Shown: one piece after another, positions 17,294 to 25,844 of the stretch
Position numbering within the stretch: position 1 is the first letter of the stretch
How the letters are laid out: each line of letters opens with the position of its first letter
Source: Streptomyces lanatus
GTDB taxonomy: Bacteria; Actinomycetota; Actinomycetes; Streptomycetales; Streptomycetaceae
DNA length: 64,000 nt
Assembly (NCBI RefSeq): GCF_014655715.1
Contig: NZ_BNBM01000009.1
Location: forward strand, 1-64,000
Reading direction: 5' to 3'
The notes under the pieces: generated by a model
Databases searched by the model: none
What the model saw: the letters and a program-made list of their open reading frames with translations, nothing else
What the model was told of the DNA's origin: nothing
Program-made: the position numbers and the translations under genes

Positions 17294-18610
17294 TCAGCCG
17301 GCCGTGCAGGCGGTCCCATTGAGCGTGAAGCCGCCGGGCGCCGCGCTGTTCCCCGTGTGGCTCGCCTGGTAGCCGATGCTGACGCTCGCCCCTGGCGCGA
17401 GTGCCGCGTTGTACGAGGCGTTGGTCGCCGTCACCGCGCCGGAGCCCGGTGTGTACGTGGCTCCCCAGCCGTTGGTGATCGTCTGGCCGGCGGGCAGGGT
17501 GAAGCCGAGCCGCCAGCCGTTGACCGGCGTCGTACTGGTGTTGGTGATCGTCAGCGAGGCGGTCAGGCCCGTGCTCCAGGCGTTGGTCGTGGCGGTCACC
17601 TTGCAGGAGCCGGGCTGGGGCTGGGGCGCGGGTCCGCCGCTGTCCAGGCCGAAGAAGGTGAGGACCCTGGCCGCCATGCCGTTGCCGTACAGGTTGTGGC
17701 CGACGCCCTGGAGGCTGATCGCCTCGACCGGGGCACGGTCACCGGTACCGCCGTAGCGGGTGCGGGTCCAACCGGACTGGGGGGTGTCCGTGGCGGCCGG
17801 TGTCTGGGCGACGCCCTGGACGTTCGTCCACTGCTTGATCATCTCCCCGAAGTTGGAGTAGCGCAGGACGTCGTCCTCGGTGCCGTGCCACAGCTGCATA
17901 CGCGGCCGGGGCCCGGTGTAGCCGGGGTAGGCGGCGCGGGCGATGTCTCCCCACTGCTGCGCGGTGCGGGTGACCGTGCCCTGTGCGCAGGCGCTGTTCC
18001 ACTCGGAGCCGTCGGTGGTGGCGAAGCAGCCGAAGGGGACGCCGGAGAAGGCGGCGCCCGCGGCGAACACGTCGGGGTAGTCGCCGAGCAGGACGTTGGT
18101 CATCATCGCGCCGGAGGAGATTCCGGTGGCGAAGATCCGGTCGGTGTCGGCGTCATAGGTGCGGGTGGCCCAGTCGATCATGGACTTGATGCCGACCGGA
18201 TCGCTGCCGCCATCGCGCCTGAGCGCCTGCGGGGAGGAGACGTCGAAGCACTTGCTGCTGCGGGTGACGGACGGGTAGACCACGACGAAGCCGTACTGGT
18301 CGGCGAGCGTGTCGTACTCGGTGCCGTTGTACATGTCCGGGCCGGATCCGGTGCACCAGTGCACCGCGACCAGCACGGCCGGGTTGGCGGTGACGCTGTC
18401 CGGCACATACACGTACATCCGCAGATTGCTGGGGTTCGCGCCGAAGTCGGTGACCTCGGTGAGCGTCGCGGTCGGGACGGCGTCGGCGGCGGGTTCGGTG
18501 CGGGCGGACGCCGTGGGGGCCGCGACGAGAAGTGCCGCGAGGAGTGGCAGGAGGGCGGCGAGTAGCGTCCGGAGCGGTCTTGCCGTGGTCATGCGGTGGG
18601 GGGTGGGCAC
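17294..18610 (-). CDS. Secreted PHB-depolymerase/CE1-type esterase with CBM2
   Basis: This 438-residue secreted esterase has a signal peptide (TLLAALLPLLAALLVAAPTASA) and an alpha/beta hydrolase of the LpqC/poly(3-hydroxybutyrate) depolymerase family. The nucleophile lies in GISSGAM, the acid in WHGTEDDVL and the His in GVGHNLYGNG. After a PQPQPG linker, residues about 340-438 form a family-2 cellulose-binding module with two Cys at its ends and exposed Trp (NAWSTGL, NGWRLGF, NGWGATY). Plant-wall ester cleavage (acetyl or feruloyl xylan) is more likely than polyester hydrolysis given CBM2 and the neighbours. GTG at 18610 is the chosen start; ATG at 18592 is an alternative. A CebR-type operator lies upstream. 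Confidence 0.86.
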   Translation of the reverse strand: MPTPHRMTTARPLRTLLAALLPLLAALLVAAPTASARTEPAADAVPTATLTEVTDFGANPSNLRMYVYVPDSVTANPAVLVAVHWCTGSGPDMYNGTEYDTLADQYGFVVVYPSVTRSSKCFDVSSPQALRRDGGSDPVGIKSMIDWATRTYDADTDRIFATGISSGAMMTNVLLGDYPDVFAAGAAFSGVPFGCFATTDGSEWNSACAQGTVTRTAQQWGDIARAAYPGYTGPRPRMQLWHGTEDDVLRYSNFGEMIKQWTNVQGVAQTPAATDTPQSGWTRTRYGGTGDRAPVEAISLQGVGHNLYGNGMAARVLTFFGLDSGGPAPQPQPGSCKVTATTNAWSTGLTASLTITNTSTTPVNGWRLGFTLPAGQTITNGWGATYTPGSGAVTATNASYNAALAPGASVSIGYQASHTGNSAAPGGFTLNGTACTAG

Positions 18611-18693
18611 GTCCTTGTCCCTTCTGGCGCGGTCCGAGGGTCACGTTTCCGCACAGCAGGTCGCGTGCACCGGCAACGGTTCGGCAGCGCCTT

Positions 18694-18752
18694 GAAGGGG
18701 CGCGGGGAACTGCGCGACCGGCCACGACGGCGCCGCAGACGTTCGACGACCC
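18694..18752 (+). repeat. Variant of the dispersed intergenic repeat
   Basis: The sequence AAGGGGCGCGGGGAACTGCG, continuing CGACCGGCCACGACGGCGCC, is a variant of the repeat seen elsewhere in the window and familiar from Streptomyces intergenic DNA. It lies in the 414-bp gap between the divergent esterase and pectate lyase genes. Confidence 0.5.
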
Positions 18753-18788
18753 ATCCGGAGGGGCATCGTGGCATGGACACGCTCACCA

Positions 18789-18802
18789 TGGAAGCGCTCC
18801 CA
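18789..18802. promoter_or_regulatory. CebR-type operator
   Basis: TGGAAGCGCTCCCA differs by one base from the palindromic consensus TGGGAGCGCTCCCA bound by CebR, the LacI-family repressor of cellulose utilisation in Streptomyces. It sits between two divergent secreted plant-wall enzymes, the CBM2 esterase (start 18610) and pectate lyase (start 19025). Relief by cello-oligosaccharides is the expected behaviour, by analogy. Confidence 0.65.
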
Positions 18803-18872
18803 CGACAGTTGGCCAGAGAGCCCTTGCTTCCCACCAGCGCTGACTGGATTCTTCTGCGCAAAGCGTTGACCA

Positions 18873-18884
18873 GAAAGCGCTTGC
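18873..18884. promoter_or_regulatory. LacI-family half-palindromic operator candidate
   Basis: GAAAGCGCTTGC contains the 8-bp palindrome AAGCGCTT centred on CG, the hallmark of LacI/GalR-type operators. A related GCAAAGCG lies about 15 bp upstream. It is 140 bp before the pectate lyase start and could bind a pectin-responsive LacI regulator; no regulator gene is nearby. Confidence 0.4.
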
Positions 18885-19024
18885 CCTCTACGTTCCGTTC
18901 AGCAGTGTGACCGAGCCGCTCTGAAGAACCCCCACATGGCCACACTGTCCGCGCACGGCGTTCTGCATGACGCACAAAGTTCACGTACTTGATCGTGTCG
19001 GTACTCCCGAAGGGATGCACCCGC

Positions 19025-20002
19025 ATGCGCACTCTCCCCCCACGTGCACGCTCGCAAAGAACCGCACTGGTGACGGCCGCCGCGGCCGCCCTCGCCACCG
19101 CGGCCGTCCTCACCCTGCCGCAGTCCGCCGGGGCCGCCGAGACCTCACCGATCGGCTTCGGCGCGGGAACGACCGGCGGCGGCAGCGCCTCGGCGGTCAC
19201 CGTCTCCACGCTGGACGCCTTCAGGACGGCGGTGACCGGCAGTTCGGCCAAGGTGGTCCGGGTCAGCGGACTGATCTCGCTGAGCGGTCAGGTCGACATC
19301 GGCTCCAACACCACGGTGCTGGGCGTGGGTTCGTCGTCCGGGTTCACCGGTGGCGGGCTGCGGCTGAAGAACGTCACCAACGTCGTCGTACGCAATCTGA
19401 ACATCAGCAAGCCGGTGGCACCGTCCGACGGCATCACGGTCCAGGCGTCGACGAAGGTGTGGATCGACCACAACTCCTTCTCGGCCGACCGCGCTCACGA
19501 CAAGGACTACTACGACGGCCTGCTGGACATCAACCACGGCTCGGACAACGTCACGGTGTCCTGGAACACCTTCAAGGACCACTTCAAGGGCTCGCTCGTC
19601 GGCCACAGCGACAACAACGCGAGCGAGGACACCGGGCATCTGAAGGTGACGTACCACCACAACCAGTTCAGCAACGTCTACTCGCGGATCCCCAGCCTGC
19701 GCTTCGGCACCGGGCACTTCTACAACAACTACGTGTCCGGCGCGGACACCGCCTGCCACTCGCGCATGGGCGCCCGGATGCTCGTGGAGAACAACGTCTT
19801 CCGCGACACCAAGATCGCCGTCACCACGAACCGCAGCAGTGACGTGGACGGCTACGCGACGCTGCGCGGCAACGATCTCGGCGGAGCCGCGACCGAGATC
19901 TCCCAGACCGGCAGCTTCACACCGCCCTACAGCTACACCGCCGAGTCCGCGTCCACCGTCGTCGCCTCGGTGACGTCCGGCGCGGGCGCCGGAAAGCTCT
20001 GA
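19025..20002 (+). CDS. Secreted pectate lyase, polysaccharide lyase family 1
   Basis: This 325-residue secreted enzyme cleaves polygalacturonate by beta-elimination. After the signal peptide (ending TLPQSAGAA) the protein is a right-handed parallel beta-helix. The PL1 landmarks are VWIDHNSFS, the calcium-binding Asp cluster in KDYYDGLLDINHGSDNVTVSWN, and the catalytic Arg in SRIPSLRFG, preceded by KVTYHHNQFSNV. The ATG at 19025 follows a GAAGGGA site. It is shorter than many PL1 enzymes but has all core coils. The PL3 gene starts 31 bp downstream, so the two lyases are probably co-transcribed. CebR- and LacI-type operators lie upstream. Confidence 0.9.
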   Translation: MRTLPPRARSQRTALVTAAAAALATAAVLTLPQSAGAAETSPIGFGAGTTGGGSASAVTVSTLDAFRTAVTGSSAKVVRVSGLISLSGQVDIGSNTTVLGVGSSSGFTGGGLRLKNVTNVVVRNLNISKPVAPSDGITVQASTKVWIDHNSFSADRAHDKDYYDGLLDINHGSDNVTVSWNTFKDHFKGSLVGHSDNNASEDTGHLKVTYHHNQFSNVYSRIPSLRFGTGHFYNNYVSGADTACHSRMGARMLVENNVFRDTKIAVTTNRSSDVDGYATLRGNDLGGAATEISQTGSFTPPYSYTAESASTVVASVTSGAGAGKL

Positions 20003-20033
20003 CCACCCCCCAACCGGAAGAAGGCATCGGGAC

Positions 20034-20831
20034 ATGACTTCACCAGCAACGCCTTCACCAGCCAGGCCCCGCACCCGTCGGCGCGCGCTGACCGGCGGTC
20101 TGGCCGCACTCGGCCTCTCGTCTGTCATGATCACGACACTCGGTGCGCCACCGGCGAGCGCCGCCACATGGCCGACGCCCGCCAGCAGCCAGCCGGTGAG
20201 CTCGACCATCAAGGTGTCCGGCACCCGGGACGGCGGCATGGTCCGCTACTACGGCAGCGGCGACCTGGCCGGCGACGGGCAGGAGGAGGGCCAGGACCCG
20301 ATCTTCGAGCTCGCGGCCGGCGCGACGCTGAAGAACGTCATCATCGGCGCACCCGGCGCCGACGGCATCCACTGCGAGGGCAACTGCACCCTGCAGAACG
20401 TGTGGTGGGAGGACGTCGGCGAGGACGCCGCCACCTTCCGCGGCGGCTCGACCTACACCGTCACCGGCGGTGGCGCGAAGAAGGCCGCCGACAAGGTCTT
20501 CCAGCACAACGGGCCCGGCACCCTGAACATCTCCAACTTCGCGGTGAGCGAGTTCAAGACGCTGTACCGCTCGTGCGGCGACTGCTCCACGCAGTACACG
20601 CGCAAGGTCAACCTCAGCAACATCGAGGTGACCGGCACGGGGTCGACGGCCCGCCTGGTCGGTATCAACGTCAACCGCAACGACGTGGCGACACTGCGCG
20701 GCATCACCATCCTCAACGATGCCTCCCGCAAGGTCATCCCCTGCCAGAAGTACAACAACAACACGGCCGTGGGCACCGGGCCGGACAGCACCAACTGCCT
20801 GTACTCCAGCTCGGACATCACCTACAGGTAA
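20034..20831 (+). CDS. Secreted pectate lyase, polysaccharide lyase family 3
   Basis: This 265-residue enzyme attacks de-esterified pectin. The N-terminus carries a twin-arginine-like motif (RTRRRALTGGLAALGLS), so export could use Tat. The mature domain has the PL3 pattern: TIKVSGTRDGGMVRYYGSGDL, GAPGADGIHCEGNCTLQNVWWEDVGEDAATF, then KVFQHNGPGTLNISNF and the Cys-rich YRSCGDCSTQYTRK. Length is usual for the family. A GGAAGAAGG site precedes the ATG. It follows the PL1 gene by 31 bp, giving endo-acting lyases from two folds in one operon. A strong hairpin follows the stop. Confidence 0.9.
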   Translation: MTSPATPSPARPRTRRRALTGGLAALGLSSVMITTLGAPPASAATWPTPASSQPVSSTIKVSGTRDGGMVRYYGSGDLAGDGQEEGQDPIFELAAGATLKNVIIGAPGADGIHCEGNCTLQNVWWEDVGEDAATFRGGSTYTVTGGGAKKAADKVFQHNGPGTLNISNFAVSEFKTLYRSCGDCSTQYTRKVNLSNIEVTGTGSTARLVGINVNRNDVATLRGITILNDASRKVIPCQKYNNNTAVGTGPDSTNCLYSSSDITYR

Positions 20832-20863
20832 GCCGCGCCGGCGGATAGTCCCCCCACGGTGAA

Positions 20864-20908
20864 GGCGGCCGTCCGAAGCGTCCCCGCACGGCGCTTCGGG
20901 CGGCCGCC
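20864..20908. terminator. Bidirectional hairpin between PL3 and paaX-family genes
   Basis: A 17-bp stem (GGCGGCCGTCCGAAGCG pairing with CGCTTCGGGCGGCCGCC, one wobble pair) encloses an 11-base loop. It stands between the convergent lyase and PaaX-type genes. Confidence 0.75.
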
Positions 20909-20930
20909 GTGCCGTTCCCGGGGCCATGTC

Positions 20931-21689
20931 TCATTCCTGAAGGCCACGCGCGCGTACGTCCTCCGCCAGCTCCCGCCGGTAGTCCGCGTACGCGGCACGC
21001 AGCCGCTCGCCCGGCCAGTCGGCGGGGAGGAGCGGGGACGGCAGGACCGGGTCGGCGAGCAGATGCCGTACGACGGCGGCGAAGCCGGTGAAACGGTCCG
21101 AGGGGCGACGCGCACCCACCACATGGGCCAGCAGGGCGCGGCCCGTGTCGGCCCAGGCGTCCAGCGGCCAGAGGTCCGCGGCCAGCTCATGGGCGGGGCG
21201 GTCGGGGCGGGCCGTGTAGCACTGCGCCACCTCGTTGAGCCCATCAGGGAGGGTGCGGCGGAGGTTGGCCGGCCGCAGCCAGACGCCCTCGCGGAGTTCG
21301 GCGAGGCGCAGCCGGGTGAGCCCGGTGCGCAGTTCAGCGCGTTCGGCGGCGCCCCGGCCCGTGGCCGTGACGACGAGCATCTCCCAGTCACCGTCCCAGG
21401 GACGGGTCTCGGGGTGGACGGCGTCGTCCTGGCGCCGCTGGCGTTCCAGGAGCCGCTCGCTGAGCCCGTGGACCGTGTCCGCGCGGCGCAGGTCACCGGC
21501 CGCCACCATCCGGCTGAGCGCGGCCCGCAGCGTGGACCCCGCGATCCCGAACGGCTCCACGGCGCCCACCAGGTCCTTCACCGGAAGCTCGGGCGGATGC
21601 AGGCCCAGCAGCAGGCTCAGGACGACCGAGCGGGCGGACAGCGGGCGCAGTTCCACCTCGTCGGCCTGCGGTGACGCGTTGTTCGGCAT
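20931..21689 (-). CDS. PaaX-family transcriptional regulator
   Basis: This 252-residue regulator is of the PaaX type, which in enteric bacteria senses phenylacetyl-CoA. The N-terminal winged helix covers about residues 18-75 (RSVVLSLLLGLHPPELPVKDLV, then GIAGSTLRAALSRMVAAGDLRR). The central domain has WDGDWEMLVVTATGRGAAERAELRTGLTRLRLAELREGVWLRPAN, typical of the family. The ATG at 21689 has an AAGG site 9 bases upstream. It is divergent from the AidB-like dehydrogenase, 75 bp apart, and probably controls it. The paa operon is 30 kb away with its own operator, so a direct link to phenylacetate is not shown. Confidence 0.85.
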   Translation of the reverse strand: MPNNASPQADEVELRPLSARSVVLSLLLGLHPPELPVKDLVGAVEPFGIAGSTLRAALSRMVAAGDLRRADTVHGLSERLLERQRRQDDAVHPETRPWDGDWEMLVVTATGRGAAERAELRTGLTRLRLAELREGVWLRPANLRRTLPDGLNEVAQCYTARPDRPAHELAADLWPLDAWADTGRALLAHVVGARRPSDRFTGFAAVVRHLLADPVLPSPLLPADWPGERLRAAYADYRRELAEDVRARGLQE

Positions 21690-21764
21690 GGCCAGGTACC
21701 TTACGTGCCGGGTCTGCGTATTACAGGATTGCTGCGGTCGTAGCGACGGTGCAACACTAGCGGC

Positions 21765-23438
21765 ATGGTCTCTATACCCGCGCAGGAGCAGTCCGCGCAG
21801 TACGCCACGCATGACGTCACCAACCAGCCCCCTCCCCTGACGCCGTACGACGCGTCCGAGGACACGGCCCTGCTCGAAGGGCTGCGCCGGGAGGGCGCCG
21901 GGTGGGCCGAGGAGGACCTCCGTCGGCTCGGTCTGCGGGCCGGGAGCGCCGAGGCGCAGGAGTGGGGCGAGCTGGCGAACCGGCATGAGCCCGAGCTGCG
22001 GACCCACGACCGGTACGGGCATCGGATCGACGAGGTCGAGTTCCATCCGAGCTGGCACCACCTGATGCGGGTCGCGGTCGGCGAGGGCCTCGCGGCGGCG
22101 CCGTGGGCGGACGAGCGGCCCGGCGCGCATGTCGCCCGCACCGCGGGCGGGATGGTGTGGGGGCACACCGAGGCCGGGCACGGCTGCCCGACGTCGATGA
22201 CCTACGCGGCCGTCCCCGTGCTGCGCCGCCAGCCCGAGCTCGCGAAGGTCTACGAACCGCTGCTGACCAGCCGGGAGTACGACCCGGGGCTGCGCGTGCC
22301 GACCGAGAAGCGGGGTCTGCTCGCGGGCATGGGGATGACCGAGAAGCAGGGCGGCTCCGACGTCCGTACGAACACGACCACGGCGTGGCCGACCGCCGAG
22401 CCCGGCGTGTACACGCTGCGCGGGCACAAGTGGTTCACCTCGGCGCCGATGTGCGACGTCTTCCTGGTGCTGGCCCAGGCGCCGGGCGGCCTGTCCTGCT
22501 TCCTGGTGCCGCGCATCCTGCCGGACGGCAGCCGCAACGCCTTCCGCATCCAGCGCCTGAAGGACAAGCTGGGCAACCGCTCCAACGCGTCCTCCGAGCC
22601 GGAGTTCGACGGGACCGTCGCCTGGCTGGTCGGGCCCGAGGGGCGGGGTGTGAAGACGATCATCGAGATGGTCAACTGCACCCGGCTGGACTGCGTGATG
22701 TCCTCGGCGACCCTGATGCGCAAGACGCTGGTGGAGGCGGGCCACCATGTGCGCCATCGCAGCGCGTTCGGCGCCCGGCTGATCGACCAGCCGCTGATGC
22801 GCAATGTCCTCGCCGACCTGGCGCTGGAGTCGGAGGCGGCCACCACCCTCACGCTACGGCTGGCCGGCGCGGCCGACCGTACGGTGCGCGGCGACGACGC
22901 GGACGGGACGGAGGCGTCCTTCCGTCGGATCGCCACCGCCATCGGCAAGTACTGGGTCACCAAGCGAGGTCCGGCCTTCACGGCGGAGGCCCTGGAATGC
23001 CTGGGCGGCAACGGCTATGTCGAGGACTCGGGCATGCCACGCCACTATCGCGAGGCCCCGCTGCTGTCGATCTGGGAAGGCTCGGGGAACGTCAACGCCC
23101 TCGACGTACTGCGGGCGTTGAGCCGGGAACCGGGCACGGCGGACGCTCTCTTCGCCGAACTGGCCCTGGCCCGCGGCGCGGACGCCCGCCTGGACGCTTC
23201 GGTCACGCGCCTGAAGAGCATGCTCGCCACGGGTTCCGAGGCCGGTGCGCGTCGTCTGGTCGAGCAGATGGCCCTCGCCCTCCAGGCCTCCTTGCTGGTT
23301 CGACACGCTCCCGCGGCGGTCGCCGACGCCTTCTGCGCGACGCGGCTCGGCGGTGACTGGGGGCATGCGTTCGGGACGTTGCCGGAGGGGGCCGATGTGG
23401 ACGGGATTCTGGGGAGGGCGTTGCCGGCGCGGGGGTGA
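21765..23438 (+). CDS. AidB-like acyl-CoA dehydrogenase family flavoprotein
   Basis: This 557-residue FAD enzyme of the acyl-CoA dehydrogenase superfamily has the AidB plan. An N-terminal adaptive-response region begins TPYDASEDTALLEGLRREG. The FAD/substrate strand GMGMTEKQGGSDVRTNTT follows near residue 190, then ARGVKTIIEMVN-like text and the C-terminal LECLGGNGYVEDSGMPRHYREAPLLSIWEGSGNV. E. coli AidB binds DNA and is induced by alkylation; many actinobacterial members are annotated simply as acyl-CoA dehydrogenases. It is divergent from the PaaX-type regulator. The true substrate is unknown. Confidence 0.86.
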   Translation: MVSIPAQEQSAQYATHDVTNQPPPLTPYDASEDTALLEGLRREGAGWAEEDLRRLGLRAGSAEAQEWGELANRHEPELRTHDRYGHRIDEVEFHPSWHHLMRVAVGEGLAAAPWADERPGAHVARTAGGMVWGHTEAGHGCPTSMTYAAVPVLRRQPELAKVYEPLLTSREYDPGLRVPTEKRGLLAGMGMTEKQGGSDVRTNTTTAWPTAEPGVYTLRGHKWFTSAPMCDVFLVLAQAPGGLSCFLVPRILPDGSRNAFRIQRLKDKLGNRSNASSEPEFDGTVAWLVGPEGRGVKTIIEMVNCTRLDCVMSSATLMRKTLVEAGHHVRHRSAFGARLIDQPLMRNVLADLALESEAATTLTLRLAGAADRTVRGDDADGTEASFRRIATAIGKYWVTKRGPAFTAEALECLGGNGYVEDSGMPRHYREAPLLSIWEGSGNVNALDVLRALSREPGTADALFAELALARGADARLDASVTRLKSMLATGSEAGARRLVEQMALALQASLLVRHAPAAVADAFCATRLGGDWGHAFGTLPEGADVDGILGRALPARG

Positions 23439-23725
23439 GGTGGTCGTGCGGAGGGGGGCGGGGCCGGTCTGGCTGAGGGTTGGCGTTGCGGTGAGGCCGG
23501 GCCGGTCAAGCTACGGCCGCTCAATGCCGGCCTTAGGAGCCGTGTCCAGCACTCGGGTGCCACGCCGACCCGCGAGAGCGCTGTGCCAAGCCGGGAGCGC
23601 CGCACTGACCCGGGAGCGCCACACCGAGGAAAGTGCGTCACGCCCACCCGCGCGCACCACGCACCCCAGAAGCTCCACGCCAACCCGAGCACACGTCGGC
23701 GAGCCCGCGCGCCCCGGCGTCGCCG

Positions 23726-24307
23726 TCACCCCCGCATCCGCCCACCCCACAACGGCCCGACCCGCGCCCACTCGTACCCCCACTGATCGATCCGCCGGCT
23801 CTCCAGGCGGCGGCGGAGGGCCCGGCCCGCGACGAAGGGGACTGATGCGGCGCAGGCGCCTGCGATGCCGCCTACCAGGCCGGCTCGGGTGCGGGCCTCG
23901 GAGGGGGTGGCGGGCTCGGTGACCATGCGGCCCTGGGGGTCCGTCCAGACGGTGACCGGGGTGGCGACACCGCTGCCGGGGTGGACGCGGGCCTGGCCGG
24001 TGTGCGTGGAGCCGTCCCGTGCGCTCCAGCGGACCTTCGCCCACACCTGGTCGCTGCTGGCGGTGCCGGAAGCGGCCGTGCCCGGCGCCTGTTCGGCGAG
24101 CAGAGCCACGACCGGCCGCCACTCGACCCGCTCCCTGGCCATGTCCTGCTCGACCGTGCGGGCCGTCGTCAGACCGGCGAGGACTCCGGCGAGGACGGTG
24201 AGCAGCCACGCGGCGAGCAGCACCCAGGTCTCCACCGCGTCGGCCCGGCGTCGGAGCGGATTGCGCCGCCACCGCCACAGCCACACCTTCGGACCACGGA
24301 ACGCCAT
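23726..24307 (-). CDS. Rv1733c-like two-helix membrane protein
   Basis: This 193-residue membrane protein matches the mycobacterial Rv1733c pattern. It opens with a basic start and NPLRRRADAVETWVLLAAWLL, giving a first membrane helix that ends in VLAGVLAGL. An outside domain of about 90 residues follows (MARERVEWRPVV..VWTDPQGRMVTEPATP), then a second helix (AGLVGGIAGACAASVPFVAG) and an Arg-rich tail. Function unknown. The ATG at 24307 has AGGAGG 9 bases upstream, preferred over the ATG at 24325 inside that site. Confidence 0.78.
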   Translation of the reverse strand: MAFRGPKVWLWRWRRNPLRRRADAVETWVLLAAWLLTVLAGVLAGLTTARTVEQDMARERVEWRPVVALLAEQAPGTAASGTASSDQVWAKVRWSARDGSTHTGQARVHPGSGVATPVTVWTDPQGRMVTEPATPSEARTRAGLVGGIAGACAASVPFVAGRALRRRLESRRIDQWGYEWARVGPLWGGRMRG

Positions 24308-24581
24308 CGAAGGCTTCCTCCTCATGAGCACACGAACATGCCGGACCGACCTCACTCCCATACGGCAGCGGGCGGGCGGATGCTCACGGCAGCTGCCGGA
24401 GACGACGGTGTCGCGCGTCACGGGTCCCTGTCCGTGTGTTCGCGAAAGGGCCGCGCAGCTCGTGGCCGCGGTCTATCATCGCCGCGCTGACCTGCGACGT
24501 CGCTGTTTCCAGGGGTGACTGTCAGTGCCGGGGTGCAGACTGGCCCGTGTCTGAGACAAAGGCGTCGCGGAGGTGATCGGC

Positions 24582-25667
24582 ATGACCGAGGTATTGCTCG
24601 CCGTAGGCACACGCAAAGGCCTGTTCATCGGGCGGAGGCGCGGTGGCACCTGGGAGTTCGACGAGAGTCCCTACTTCAACGCCCAGGCCGTGTACTCGGT
24701 CGCGGTGGACACCCGGGGCGAGCGTCCGCGGCTGCTGGCCGGCGGCGACAGCGCGCACTGGGGGCCGTCGGTGTTCCACTCCGACGACCTGGGGCGCACC
24801 TGGACCGAACCGGCCAAGCCCGCGGTGAAGTTCCCGCAGGACACGGAGGCCTCGCTGGAGCGGGTGTGGCAGCTGCACCCGGCGGCCGCGGAGCCGGACG
24901 TGGTGTACGCGGGCACGGAACCGGCGGCGCTGTACCGCTCGGAGGACCGCGGTGAGACCTTCGAGCTGGTCCGCCCGCTGTGGGAGCACCCGACCCGGTC
25001 GAAGTGGGTACCGGGCGGCGGCGGTGAGGGCCTGCACACGGTGATCACCGACAAGCGCGATCCGAGGGCCGTGACGGTCGCCGTCTCGACCGCCGGCGTC
25101 TTCAAGACCGCCGACGGCGGCGCGAGCTGGGCTCCGTCCAACTCCGGTGTCTCCGCGGTGTTCCTGCCGGATCCGAACCCTGAGTTCGGCCAGTGCGTGC
25201 ACAAGATCGCGCAGGACTCGGCGGACGCGGACCGCATGTATCTGCAGAACCACTGGGGTGTGTACCGCAGCGACGACGCGGGCGCGCACTGGACGGACAT
25301 CGGCGAGGGGCTGCCGTCCACCTTCGGCTTCGCGGCGGCCGCCCACCCGCATCGCGGCGAGACGGCGTACGTCTTCCCGATCAACGCCGACTCGGACCGC
25401 GTCCCGGCCGACCACCGCTGCCGCGTGTTCCGTACGGCGGACGCGGGTAAGAGCTGGGAGCCGCTGACGGCGGGACTGCCCCAGGAGGACCACTACGGCA
25501 CGGTGCTGCGGGACGCGATGTGCACGGACGACGCGGACCCGGCGGGCGTGTACTTCGGCAATCGCAACGGCGAGGTGTTCGCGTCGGCCGACGACGGCGA
25601 CAGCTGGCAGCAGCTGGCGTCGCATCTGCCGGATGTGCTGTGCGTCAGGGCCGCGGTGGTCGGATGA
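24582..25667 (+). CDS. BNR/sialidase-like beta-propeller protein
   Basis: This 361-residue cytoplasmic propeller has no signal peptide. It contains several Asp-box (BNR) turns of the S-x-D-x-G-x-x-W form: HSDDLGRTW, RSEDRGETF, KTADGGASW, RSDDAGAHW, RTADAGKSW and ASADDGDSW. These are seen in sialidases and photosystem-assembly factors, but the Arg triad of true sialidases is not evident, so enzymatic activity is doubtful. The ATG at 24582 follows GGAGG by 8 bases. A strong hairpin follows 37 bp after the stop. Confidence 0.82.
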   Translation: MTEVLLAVGTRKGLFIGRRRGGTWEFDESPYFNAQAVYSVAVDTRGERPRLLAGGDSAHWGPSVFHSDDLGRTWTEPAKPAVKFPQDTEASLERVWQLHPAAAEPDVVYAGTEPAALYRSEDRGETFELVRPLWEHPTRSKWVPGGGGEGLHTVITDKRDPRAVTVAVSTAGVFKTADGGASWAPSNSGVSAVFLPDPNPEFGQCVHKIAQDSADADRMYLQNHWGVYRSDDAGAHWTDIGEGLPSTFGFAAAAHPHRGETAYVFPINADSDRVPADHRCRVFRTADAGKSWEPLTAGLPQEDHYGTVLRDAMCTDDADPAGVYFGNRNGEVFASADDGDSWQQLASHLPDVLCVRAAVVG

Positions 25668-25704
25668 ACCGTCAGTTCTTACGGGCCGGCCTTGGCCACT
25701 GGTT

Positions 25705-25740
25705 GATCGTCGCTGCCGGTACGGCAGCAGGGTGACGATC
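25705..25740 (+). terminator. Long hairpin after the BNR gene
   Basis: The arms GATCGTC+GCTGCCG and CGGCAGC+GACGATC enclose a GTA loop, with a 5-base bulge (AGGGT) on the right side. The hairpin is 37 bp past the stop codon and is probably the transcription terminator. Confidence 0.6.
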
Positions 25741-25769
25741 GCGTGATCACTAGCGGCAGCATCGCCAGG

Positions 25770-25839
25770 ACGGGGCCGGTGAACCCGTCTGATCACAGGG
25801 TTCCAGACCCGGTGGTGCTTCAGGTTTCACCGGCCCCGT
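25770..25839. repeat. Inverted repeat at the broken end of the IS5 remnant
   Basis: Perfect 14-bp arms, ACGGGGCCGGTGAA (25770-25783) and TTCACCGGCCCCGT (25826-25839), are separated by 42 bp that contain a second, competing pair GAACCC/GGGTTC. The right arm touches the point where transposase homology stops, so this may be an element end or a recombination scar. Confidence 0.45.
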
Positions 25840-25844
25840 GAGTC

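Noticed and set aside
23439..23725. Short repeated strings such as CGGGAGCGCC after the AidB-like gene, considered as a repeat array.
   Set aside because: Copies are few, imperfect and irregularly spaced; they fit ordinary GC-rich intergenic DNA.
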